This document shows, in pieces, positions 11,929-21,010 of a stretch of DNA of 27,985 nucleotides. The first letter of the stretch is position 1. Every line of letters begins with the position of its first letter. Origin of the DNA: Didymodactylos carnosus (lineage: Eukaryota; Rotifera; Eurotatoria; Philodinida; Philodinidae); the NCBI GenBank assembly GCA_905250885.1, contig CAJNOQ010001847.1, positions 1 through 27,985 of the forward strand, given 5' to 3'. The notes under the pieces are model-generated. The model saw nothing but the letters and a program-made list of their open reading frames with translations, was not told the origin of the DNA and ran no database searches. Position numbers and translations under genes: made by a program.

Positions 11929-14494
11929 CATTTGTGAAACGGATTAAACAGCATGCCAATATTTTTTGACGTTATAATGACGCGTTTTGTATACTTTTAT
12001 GTAGAACAATGACTACTTTATATATTTTTTTCTGTTTGATTCGCAAAAAAAAAAATACGATTTTCTCTCTTTTTTTATTAAAATTTGTAAAAGATTAAAT
12101 TTCTCTGTCAAAAAATAAATTGCCTTAGGTTTCAGGGATTGTGAACAAATGGAAAAATGTGATGGAAATGTACACACAAAAGCAGTGGAAAAAGTGTTTA
12201 AGGTTACAATTAAAAAAGAAAAGAAAATGATAAAAAAAAGAACGTTTGTCATGGAATGGTCCCAATGAACTCTCATTGTAGTTTAGGAATGGCAAACATG
12301 TGTTATTATTTTGAAAATGACAATATGAACATCGTTATAAAATTTAATAAATATAATCAATAAAAGAAAATAATTGAGCGCTAACTGACTATCTTGAACG
12401 CTTATGTCAGCCAAAAATCGGGTGTTTTTTGTAAATCTATACTCCTCTGAATGGGATAGATTTTTGTATTAAAGTTATTATCATACTTAAATAGAATATT
12501 GAATATATAGAGACAATAATTTCGTGTTACTATTGTTTGATCCGTTCATTGTTCTACAGAACTGTGTATCAGACTGGCAATCATTTCTATCGTATCGACA
12601 GGAAAACACAAAAACAAAAAGAGCAATTCGATTACATGATTTTTGTACGTTTAGAATTCAGATGAAGAGACGAGTTCAATAATTATATTAGACACAAACA
12701 TAATAAGAAAAATAAAAAATTAACTATTTTCTTATTGCTCATTTGTAGATTTTGTTCACAAACCATCAAATGGCAAACATCGGTAACCTTCAATATTATG
12801 ATCCGTTACCGATTTCAATTGTGCTTTTTCCATTTCAAATCGTATGTGACATTACTCTTAGTGTCAGGACAACCATCTAAATTAGATTTCATACAAAAAA
12901 AAACTACTAATGACTTAGAAATAGTTTTATTAGACAAAAGGACAAAATACAAAATTAGAATTAAAATATTAAAGAGTCTTCTATTTATCAAAAATTTAAT
13001 AAAATATAGTGTCATTTAGTGATAATAATAATTTGCAATAAGCTAAATCTGCCCAACGTAACAAATGTCACTAGTAAACAAAATTCACTGATGAAACTAT
13101 CTTCAGAATAGATAGCAGACAATTGAAAAATAACAATTCAAATGATATTGTAATGCTTATTTCATCGAATAGGAAATATTATGTAGATAATTCTTTAGAA
13201 TTATTCATAACTGGAATACTGCTGCTAGTAATGAGAAAATTCTGTAGATTCTTAAGTTTAGAACACGTGAAAAAGATATTTCTCCGACCCTCGATGAAGA
13301 AGAACCAAACAACATCGTTAAAATCTATTCGAAGGATAAATATAAGTAAAATCTATGTTAGTGTGTTTAAACATGCATAAAGCACAATCATTCATACGAT
13401 ATCATGAATTATAGCACACATTTGTACCTAAGCAGATGGTTAAATGCTTTGCATTGTAATATTGACAAAACACTTTGAATAATTAGAACATTTTAAAGTT
13501 TTGTGCAAATAATTGCTTTTTATAAGAACTATATAACGACCATATCAAAAAACTTGTGCGATCGGGACTATAGGTCTGGCTGCATCATTGCATATTCGCT
13601 ATGAAAAACAATGACCATTTATTTTATCATGTTTGAACAATTCTCTATGTATCTTTATCATAATGCTTTTTTCTCTGGATACGCAGATACTAACATATCA
13701 GTGAACAAGAACGGATGCAAACGATATACCGACCCACAAACAAGATATTTAGCTAGTCATTATTTGGTTCTCAGAACGGTAATGTTTCAAACTTACCATT
13801 CTCGACATTTATCAGATAAGATTCACATCCTTAACGTCCACATTGACGTGATGATTCTCTAATATATCGACCACTGTACATTACTGTTCCATCTAAATAT
13901 ATTCCACACTACTGATATAATTTGCTAATATAGCGCATTTTTTATTGTATTGTAACAGAGCATACATAAATTTATATATCTGCAATCGTTACTGCAATCA
14001 ATATAAACTTTTCCATCCATACAGTTTATTCCTACAATGAAACACTTCATAGAATATAGTGGAATCTGTCGTACGGTTGTATATTAGATAATTCAGTCTC
14101 ACAGGAGGCTTTGCTACACGGTGCTCTATTGCAGTTTTTTAAAGGATTTTCTTCATTTTTTTTACCGTAGCGTCCATTAATAATACATAACAAATCATTT
14201 CTTAAAACATAGAGTACAGAAGCCATCTTATTTGATATAAATATATTAAATAAAATAAAATAATCATCTTGGGTGTTTGTCGGGTTTTTACTCTAAAATT
14301 TTCTCTTGCAGAACGGACGTATATTATGAGTAGTTAGTTAGCTGAAAGATGATAATCTCTTCGAATTTATCAGATAAAGGAGTATAATCTTTGATTAATC
14401 AACAATAGAAAGACATCTCTATTTTCATGTTAATGTATAAATTTGCCACTTTACCAAACAAACAGCATTTATTTTAGTGCGTGCTAAGTAATAC

Positions 14495-14511
14495 ATATAT
14501 ATATATATATA
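14495..14511. repeat. AT microsatellite
   Basis: Pure AT dinucleotides. Confidence 0.85.
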
Positions 14512-15119
14512 ATAGCATTCTAGAAGAACAAGCAAAGAAACATCGATTCTTTGCCATCACTGGAATAAAAAGAAGAGTAAACATTAATCAGACAAAGTGT
14601 ACATACAGCATAAATAATTAGCATTAGAAATAAACGAGGTTTGTCCATGCAGAAATACCTGAAGTAGGTGAAGAAATTAAACAATTTCAAATAAATTTAA
14701 GTGTAATATGTGAATAAATTAAGTATTGTATTCACTTTTTCACACTAAATCGTATCGGTATCGTAATGGGAAAAATAGAAACATTATTAACTATGTTCGG
14801 GAAAAATCATCGAAATTGCCTCTGGTAGGAATTTATTCATATTTCATCAAGTAAATCAACAACAAATTAATGAATACATGGAACAATCGATCAATTGTTG
14901 ATTATATCAAACTGTAAAAAAAAGACACAAGACAAGTCATCTATCTAGGATGACTTGAAAAATACGAGAAAAAAAGTACTGTTGTTTGACTGATGATTAG
15001 ATAATAGATGAAAAAAAATTATTTCCATGTATAAATAGTGATTATTCTCATTCTGTTGTATACTCGTCAGTTGTTTTCTGTAGTTTATCTTCATCTTTCC
15101 AATGTTCGAGACACTATTT

Positions 15120-15221
15120 TTAGGAATTAGGAAGATGTTGTTGTTTACAATTTACACATTTTGATTTTGTGTAAATTATACAACTATTTTCTTGATGCTG
15201 GTCATCACATCTTTGACATGT
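15120..15221 (-). pseudogene. non-LTR retrotransposon ORF1 fragment with two zinc knuckles
   Basis: The minus strand encodes a tandem gag-type zinc-knuckle motif: CQRCDDQHQENSC fits CX2CX3HX4C, and CVNCKQQH shortly after is the start of a second knuckle, cut by a TAA at 15120-15122 before its last cysteine. Tandem knuckles of this spacing are typical of the nucleic-acid-binding ORF1 of jockey-like LINEs. Upstream (to about 15340) the minus strand is fairly open in another frame (LIDKLNRDTC, then KYDRNTGGRLI) with a stop, so it has decayed by frameshift. It lies on the 3' side of the LINE ORF2 fragment at 17806-18430 in minus orientation, the wrong order for one element, so it is probably a separate insertion. 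Confidence 0.55.
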
Positions 15222-15838
15222 TTTATTAACCGACCTCCAGTATTTCGATCATATTTAGATTATTGAAGCGACTCGGTGTTTGGTTTTTCAATTTTAAAAT
15301 GTAAATAATCGATTTTTAATTTCATCTTTAAACATGTATCTCTGTTTAATTTATCAATCAATGCTACTATGAACTTTTTGTTAGTTTATTCTCTCTTTTC
15401 ATTGTTATTCACTCACCAAAAAAAATTTTGTTTAGCAGAAACTCTTTTCTGAATTTGAAAAAATTTCATACATTGTGATGTATATTCTGACATATTGTGC
15501 TTTATTGTATACATTGAGAGAGATGGTCAGCGATTCAAAGAAAAATGATTAACGATGCCAACACATATGGCAGAATATTGTGGAGCCATACATTTTAATA
15601 AGATGCTTTATTTGCTACATAAGCAATAAACATTAGGATTATGAAGAGAAAGAAAGATACGTTTGGAAAATCGCTAAAACAAGAGAAAAACCACAAAGAA
15701 TTTGAATTTCTGTATTATCCGGTTAAAAGGTACTTTTATTTTTTTAATGATAGTATTTTTGTAATAATGTAAATGTCTCAAAAGTTGTTAAACTTTACAA
15801 TGAAATAAAATTAATAATAATAATAAAGAATAAAATTA
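15222..15838. other. no gene; decayed LINE flank and AT-rich DNA
   Basis: The first 120 bases may belong to the LINE ORF1 relic on the minus strand. Beyond that I see only AT-rich sequence with TAA/TAAT runs just before the TIR element. Confidence 0.4.
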
Positions 15839-15839
15839 G

Positions 15840-15945
15840 AAAAGATCTCGGGAAATTAGCAGAGTGAATCTCGAGAGGAAAAAAGACAGAAAAGATTTCG
15901 GAAAAATGTCAATTAAGCATTTCTGCATAAAAGATCTCGGAGTAA
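15840..15945 (+). repeat. left TIR of element A
   Basis: Carries four copies of the AGATCTCGG / TTTCTGCA motif family spaced about 15-40 bases apart, and pairs with the right arm with few mismatches over about 100 bases. Confidence 0.75.
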
Positions 15946-15991
15946 TGAATAGTCTAGAAGGAAAACATGTGCATAAAGCACATTATTATGA

Positions 15992-16342
15992 AGTCATAAC
16001 ATTTTCAACTTCATTCTAACTGTAAACTTAAAAATATTACGTCATACGTGGAATGAAGTGCTCTTACGCCACAATGAAAGCGATTTATCAGATTTCATTA
16101 AAGATCAACATGTTTGTCTTTATCGAAAGGAAACATTTAATATCGGAATATCGATTACATATGAATGTTCAGAATACAAAAAGTATCCATTGTGTCAGTT
16201 TCAATTGAAAGCAAAAGAAAGTTCAGATGAGTATCAAGTCTATTCGTCGGAAGTACACGCGATCAAACAAGTTGTCTTCCCTGCAATAAGTTTCACATTG
16301 AAGAATCGTTTTGCCAAAGACTGCACTATTTGGAATGTCTAA
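15992..16342 (+). pseudogene. internal ORF of TIR element A (possible transposase zinc-finger remnant)
   Basis: Open for 116 codons with its TAA at 16340-16342, wholly inside the inverted repeats. There is no ATG at the front; a GTG at 16058 is a formal start. The middle has spaced aromatic, cysteine and histidine residues: ITYECSEYKKYPLCQFQLKA, then YSSEVHAI. This C..(8)..C..(18)..H arrangement is loosely like the FLYWCH-type zinc finger at the N-terminus of many MULE transposases. No DDE catalytic core fits in the space available, so the element cannot move on its own. The family assignment is tentative; the location inside the TIRs is direct observation. Confidence 0.4.
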
Positions 16343-16390
16343 TATATGCGGGTGTGACAACTTTTGCTATTAATTAATTAATTAATTATT

Positions 16391-16572
16391 TCGAGATCTT
16401 TTCTGCATAAATAGATAAATTTATTTTTCCAAGATCTTTTCTGCAGAATAAAAAATTAATTTATATCTTCCTAGATCTTTTATGCAGAAATTCTTAATTG
16501 ACATTTTTCCGAGATCGTTTCTGTCTTTATTTCCTTCCAAGATCCATTCTGCTAATTTTCCGAGATCTTTTA
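16391..16572 (-). repeat. right TIR of element A with extra motif copies
   Basis: Motif copies start near 16391, 16431, 16471, 16510, 16539 and 16560. The outer four form the TIR; the inner two have no partner on the left. A TAATTAATTAATTAAT tract (16372-16387) borders the inner side. Confidence 0.7.
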
Positions 16573-17788
16573 TTTTCATGTCCAATAATAAAATTAAAAT
16601 ATATATTTTTGAATTTTAAACCAATTATTTCTAATACAAATAGTATCTAAAAGAAGAAAAAAATTATCTGCAAGTAACGGAAATATGTAGATGATGTCAA
16701 CTACTTCCTGGAAGCAAAATCACGGAAGATAAACTAGTCATGGTTGGAACTGGAACCAAGGACTTTTGTGACAATTTCGTAAAAACAGCGAAACATTTAC
16801 CGTTTTTCCATACTTAAGTATATTTTTTCCAGGACTGAAAAACTTTGGTCCCGCCCATAGCGAAGATAAGCTTCTATGTACGGCGGCTAAAGCCACTTTA
16901 TCCTCTCATTATTTCCAGTTAGATCGATTCCATATCGTCTTTTATAAAGATTTCTCCAGTAGATTATTAATTTTGAAACAGTGACAAAAGAAGAATTGAT
17001 AAAGAAACTATTAGAAACTTTCTTTAATCTTTGCAAAGCTTTTGCTGTTTGTTTGTTTCATTTTTACGTTTTAGTTTTGTACAGAATTGATAGCTACACG
17101 TAAACTGTGAATGGTTCGGCTTAGTAAACGAAGCAAGACGGAAAGACTCCCTTATGTTGGACAAATTTTTGGAATTTTTTAAAATTTTCTTCATCACTGG
17201 TTAATGAAAATGATGTGACACTTTATTCTTCTTTTCCAATAAACAAGTCGTCACGATAATGTCGTTCGCGGAGATGTCCATGTATTGAAAATGATGCGTC
17301 GAAGTCCTGACATAGATTTCTTAGTGTAATATTTATACCGTTAAGAGCTGTATTGAACCTCATTTTTATCGAAGTTAATGAACTCTAATTGCATATGGCT
17401 ACGCAATTTTACTAAAGATATCATGGGAACATACATTTTAATACGCAAAATCTAAAAGCACATCGCAAGTTTTCTTTTTACAATTTCAGAATATTGTATA
17501 CGATATCGTGATTTCGACAACTATGGAATGATATATTGGACATTATTCTCTAAAATTAGCTGGAAGCAGTTTCATTTTAGACAACATTTCTACGTTGATA
17601 AAGCTTTTTCGTCATGATTTCAATTTAACAGATGGTACTTGTTTTGATATGTAACAGTTATAGCAACACTATTCGATGTATTATTCATTATATAAGAAAA
17701 TATAACGTATGCTCAGTGAGCCCTATACATGTACGATGATAAAAAGATTACACCTACTTTCACACAGAATTCGAAAAACTCGCGAAGT
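16573..17788. other. no secure gene; scattered coding-like pieces
   Basis: A strong acceptor-like tract (ttttctttttacaatttcag) ends at 17489 and is followed on the plus strand by a 41-codon open frame to TGA 17615-17617 (containing YRDFDNYGMIYWTLFSKISW). Earlier, both strands near 17225-17400 show protein-like frames (plus: RHDNVVRGDVHVLKMMRR; minus: NLCQDFDASFSIHGHLRER), which cannot both be real. No phase-compatible chain could be built. They may be relics of one gene or chance. Confidence 0.2.
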
Positions 17789-17812
17789 TTTCTAAAAATC
17801 GATTTTTAGAAA
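17789..17812. repeat. 24-bp perfect palindrome across the LINE stop codon
   Basis: tttctaaaaatc followed by its exact reverse complement. It overlaps the ORF2 stop (17806-17808). It could form a hairpin at the start of the LINE 3' untranslated region, or be chance in AT-rich DNA. Confidence 0.7.
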
Positions 17813-18430
17813 GAATTTCCCCCAGAAATGAAATAGTTTTCGAGCACATGTGAGAGAACCTTCACAATAACGAGTCTATAATATTTAATAGCAGCGGTTT
17901 GGAAGGTATTTAATAGCTGTGCTAATTTTGAGAATAAAATATTTTGTGCATGATTATAATGAGGGCATTTAAGGAAAAAATGTTTCGTGTCCTCAACTAC
18001 TTCAACGGACGGTGAAAAAACTAAGCAGTTTTCGCAAAGACTGTTGGAGACAAGTTTATGCTGCTTTAGATGATGTTTTAATGCAGAGAAATCGACTCTT
18101 AGTCGACAAAATAGCGCATCAATTCTCCGATTCAGCAGACAGGGTAATTTGTTTGCAGGAGGTAACAAGTGGTTTTTAACTTCCATGCGGAATTTATAAG
18201 GTTTCGATTTATTTTGAAAGTCAGGTCTTTGTGAAAGTGGCTCAGTCCACTCTTTGATAGCAGCTGGAAAGAAAGAATTCTGGAAGAAAACACTCTTGTC
18301 TCTATAGTCATACAGTTGCTGGCTGTTGTTGTTTCTTAAGGAATATTTCGTGTTCTTTGCTTCAATAAACTTAAAGTATTGATCGGGTGTCCCAATTAGT
18401 CCAAAGTAATACTTAGAAAACGCACATTCT
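17806..18430 (-). mobile_element. 5'-truncated non-LTR retrotransposon (LINE) tail
   Basis: This is the LINE-derived part of the chimeric frame, recognised by the conserved region after the RT domain and the CX2C...HX4C zinc knuckle near the end of ORF2. The 5' boundary lies between about 18410 and 18440, where kinase-like residues give way to GTPDQYFKF and YSLRN. No long poly(A) tail or target-site duplication is evident beyond the stop, so the 3' end is not fixed. Confidence 0.6.
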
Positions 18431-18636
18431 ATTGACAAAGAACAAATTAGAAAATGGTAACTAGCCTTGATCCTTGATGAATAGTTAATAATTTTTGAAA
18501 CAGGAATTGTTGTATGTTCACGTAAATAGTTCATAACAGACGCTTCATTTGTCGTACGTCTATGTTCCCAGTATCGACGAGGATTTGATACTTTTAATAT
18601 CAATTCCGATGTGTTTTTATTTGAGATTAATTGTGT
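17806..18636 (-). pseudogene. APH-like kinase N-terminus fused in frame to a LINE ORF2 3' end
   Basis: One open frame with two unrelated halves. The front (18636 to about 18440) matches the N-lobe of the aminoglycoside-phosphotransferase/choline-kinase-like fold: ELILKVSNPRRYWEHRRTTN, then VMNYLREHTTIPVSKIINYS, containing the ATP-binding-lobe lysine and the RT.NEA..M..L helix pattern. The rest (about 18430-17806) is the C-terminus of a non-LTR reverse transcriptase: YSLRN, SFFPAAIKEW, LLNRRIDALFCRLRVDFSAL and the terminal knuckle CENC...EDTKHFFLKC. The kinase catalytic loop (HGD..N) and metal site are missing and the LINE lacks its RT domain, so neither half works. The front has no ATG: the frame begins after a TGA at 18637 and its first usable start is TTG 18603. 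Most likely a 5'-truncated LINE inserted into a kinase gene. Confidence 0.65.
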
Positions 18637-18639
18637 TCA

Positions 18640-19090
18640 TGCGCTTCTCCATTTATTAGTGTGAGTTCATCGTATAAAATTTATTGGCTTTCAAGAGCAC
18701 AGAGTGCCAAACAGAATTGTGTACAGAAAGATAACTGAGCATATTGAAGCAAAATAAGGAGTGGAAAGCCGGAAGCCGTAGACACAGAGTGCATATATAT
18801 GGCACACGGAGCACTAGCCAAAGCTGAAGAGAGCGTCCGTACCACGCGGTGTAAGATACTGCCGACGGGCGCAACGAAGCACTGACTAGGCCGAAGCGGG
18901 CATTCGTTCCGCCAAAAGTGTAATTGCGCATATGCATTGTATTGATTTGAAGTTCGATAGCATGTGCACTACGTTTGAATTGCCTGCACGTCATGAAATC
19001 GTTTACTGCACCATCAGGTAATTGTTTAATGCTTTGTCTATTGGCGCACTGAAAGTGAGTTCTTATCAATATAGGAGGCAGTAAAACCGA
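18640..19090. other. GC-richer segment of unknown origin
   Basis: Between about 18690 and 19060 base composition shifts toward G and C. The minus strand is open for 137 codons (19069-18656), but the translation is rich in Leu, Ser and Tyr without any motif I know. A TATA-like catatatatg lies near 18793. It directly precedes the kinase fragment on the minus strand, so it may be that gene's original upstream region, an LTR-like remnant, or another insertion. Confidence 0.3.
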
Positions 19091-19297
19091 AAATGTTGTT
19101 GAAGTGTAAGAGGTGGAGGGGCGGTGGTGGAGATACTTTGAATGATAGAAAATTATGTAAAGTGATTCAAGTAAAGAAATTCTCTGTAACTAAGAACGAA
19201 CTGTTGTTAACAATTGAGGCAGCCGCTAAAATACGAAAATGGCAGATACGTTCGTTCTCGCATGAACAACACTTAATACATTTACATTAACTAACTA

Positions 19298-19479
19298 TTT
19301 TGAGTATAAAATCTTGGATTAATAACAGCACCAACTTCTTAGCGTCATACATATGAAGGTTTATTTTATCGTCAACTTTAAATTTCACTAGTTGCTCCGG
19401 TTTTTTGTGTAACTCTCCCTAAGGAAAAGTACTATGTTTTGAGTATAAAATCTTGGATTAATAACACCACCACCTTCTA
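19298..19479 (+). repeat. 43-bp direct repeat pair
   Basis: Copies at 19298-19340 and 19437-19479 share ttttgagtataaaatcttgg and onward, with only three differences near the end. The 96 bases between them are unrelated. Such a pair could be a two-unit minisatellite, the borders of a lost insertion, or subterminal repeats of an element. The open frame at 19093-19290 just before it has no recognised family. Confidence 0.8.
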
Positions 19480-20020
19480 GTCGTTCAAATTCTGTACAAT
19501 AGAGATCGAATGGCTGAAGAACATTATTTAAACTATCTAATGAAATTTACAGTTGTAACTGAGGATGTTAGCAAATAATTGCAATCGAGTAAAAACGTCG
19601 AGTAGTGCTTGGAACCATACCATTAGAGTGTATAGAAATGATTTTATTCCAATAGAAAAAAAACAAACACATACGAACGAGAAAAGAAAAGTAATCACAA
19701 ATGTATATGAACTATGTACAAGATAATATGATTCACGAAAAAGAAAACAGTAGCACAAATAAACCGGTTTAAAGTATATTGCTTCTTCTGTTATGAAATG
19801 AACACGAAGTTTTGATTAATTTAATACATTTCGATAGATACACACAAAACACGGTATTTATACCGAACAGCGTAACGGCTTTTGCACGCAACTAACAATG
19901 ACTAACAGAAAAGTAGATAGTTTAATCGGAGAAGTCATGCTTTCGAACGAAGGTTTCCGTTGCTAAGCTTTTATTAAATGGAGACCACATCCTACACTTA
20001 CATGCGATTTTTATGCTTCT
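19480..20020. other. 3' flank of the cathepsin fragment; no gene seen
   Basis: This follows the stop codon of the minus-strand cathepsin relic. The open frame at 19537-19758 is hydrophobic AT-codon noise. A palindromic AATAAA-type signal for the cathepsin gene is not clear. Confidence 0.45.
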
Positions 20021-20740
20021 TCATAAGAACGAATATTCAGTTATCGTTGTATCCTTGACAATGGTGTAGGATGCTGCAGATGCTATTCCACACATGGTCT
20101 TTTTATTTCGTGCCATTTTAATATAACCTTTATCATCCCAATGTTCCGACCAACTAGAAAACAACTGATTAATGAGAATCTTTCTCTTTACGTTAGTAAA
20201 ACAAAAAATACCTATTTTTGACAATATAATATTCTTGTTTTCCTTTAATGGGATCATCAGCAACGCCATAACCAACAGCTAAAACACAGTGATCAAGCTC
20301 TTCTGATGAACATTTTGGTTCAGAATAAACACCTACAAACGAAAAACAAATATCAGAATGATATATGTATGTCCAATAAAAAGTCATGAATTACTCTTCT
20401 CTAGTATGCCGAGCCTTATACTGAGCAGTCACATAAACTGAAGAGCTGTAAACAAATATCAATCATAATGCAGCAGCATTTCACACTATACATACATACC
20501 TACTGAAGCAGAGCTTTAAAAACAAATGAATGTTTTTTGCTTTTCAATATACTCGATGGGGACAGCCTTACCTGATGTATAAAACTGAAATGATTCTTGA
20601 CTGGAATCAATTGCAACAGAAACAGGCCCTTCTAATACAAGTGCTTGTTGTAAAGCTGTTTCATTTCCTTCTGGTATATCGACAAATCCATCACATGTTG
20701 TTGCAACAGATTTTCGACGAAATTTGCATGATACTTGATC
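20021..20740 (-). pseudogene. cathepsin L-like cysteine protease, C-terminal half only
   Basis: Papain-family (C1A) lysosomal or digestive protease. Three exons, 20740-20572, 20332-20212 and 20153-20021, join with GT..AG introns in phases 1 and 2 and give 140 residues. Exon 1 has CDGFVDIPEGNE and EGPVSVAIDSSQESFQFYTS; exon 2 has the catalytic histidine in [11 protein letters not shown]; the exon 2/3 join gives the catalytic asparagine in KNSWSEHW, then [20 protein letters not shown]. The family norm is NSWG, here NSWS. The chain runs 11 residues past the usual SYP.V end, to TGA 20021-20023. The signal peptide, propeptide and catalytic cysteine (CGSCWAFS region) are absent: exon 1 begins at a real acceptor (tgtttaaag) but the sequence upstream is repeat-like. 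Probably a gene cut at its 5' side; a far-upstream exon cannot be excluded. Confidence 0.8.
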
Positions 20741-20819
20741 CTTTAAACACATAAACAAAATCTTCTGAATTTTTTATTCAATCTATTAAAGAGATAGAAC
20801 ACAGAAAAAGAAAATCGAT

Positions 20820-21010
20820 CTATTGTTGCTCAGGATTTTCTGACGTGTTCCTCTATGGGTTTTCTGGAAAACCCCAGTTTTCATCCAGCCACATTGGGGC
20901 TTCCCCCCTGTAACGGCGCAACGCCATTACATTATTCTCCATGCTTGATCTTATCGCAGTTTCTAGAAATTCTTAAAACTTCGAAGTTTCGCGGGTTTTA
21001 GTAAGAGAGA
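20820..21010. repeat. GC-rich hairpin-bearing segment upstream of the cathepsin relic
   Basis: Contains a hairpin gggttttctggaaaaccc (20857-20874) and a second, near-perfect one, taacggcgcaacgccatta (20911-20929). The abrupt change in composition just upstream of the first surviving cathepsin exon suggests an inserted element that displaced the missing 5' exons. I recognise no coding sequence. Confidence 0.4.

Larger units (their letters stand above)
10579..15119. other. long gene-poor stretch with microsatellites
   Basis: The most prominent tracts are a GT repeat at 11252-11278, a TG repeat at 11908-11928 and an AT repeat at 14495-14511. Open frames at 12735-13019, 13123-13380 and 13611-13862 are built from AT-rich codons, lack motifs and have no paired splice sites. 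Short protein-like pieces occur near 14520-14618 and 14655-14715 (plus strand), but they are too short to call. Confidence 0.45.
15840..16572. mobile_element. TIR DNA element A with repeated AGATCTTTTCTGCA motifs
   Basis: The left about 105 bases are closely matched by the reverse complement of the right end (16470-16572). Both contain, in the same order, AGATCTCGG, ATTAGCAGA, GACAGAAA, TCGGAAAAATGTCAATTAAG and TTTCTGCATAAAAGATCT. The right side carries two further copies of the motif (near 16391 and 16431), making about six there and four on the left. The element is about 730 bp with a degenerate internal ORF. Long TIRs around a small coding remnant resemble Mutator-like (MULE) or similar cut-and-paste elements. 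No clean target-site duplication was found; AATAAAATTA-like sequence flanks both sides but could be composition. Confidence 0.75.

Noticed and set aside
12735..13019. 94-codon plus-strand frame with a 66-codon shadow on the minus strand
   Set aside because: It is AT-rich codon noise; no motif, no splice signals, and both strands are equally open.
13123..13862. Two plus-strand frames of about 85 codons
   Set aside because: Composition is as expected from AT-rich DNA, no domain is recognisable, and there are no convincing starts.
17225..17400. Kinase-like look of the plus-strand frame (VVRGDVHVLKMMRR...DIDF)
   Set aside because: It resembles an HGD-type catalytic loop only loosely, lies on the strand opposite the kinase fragment, and the other strand is equally protein-like.
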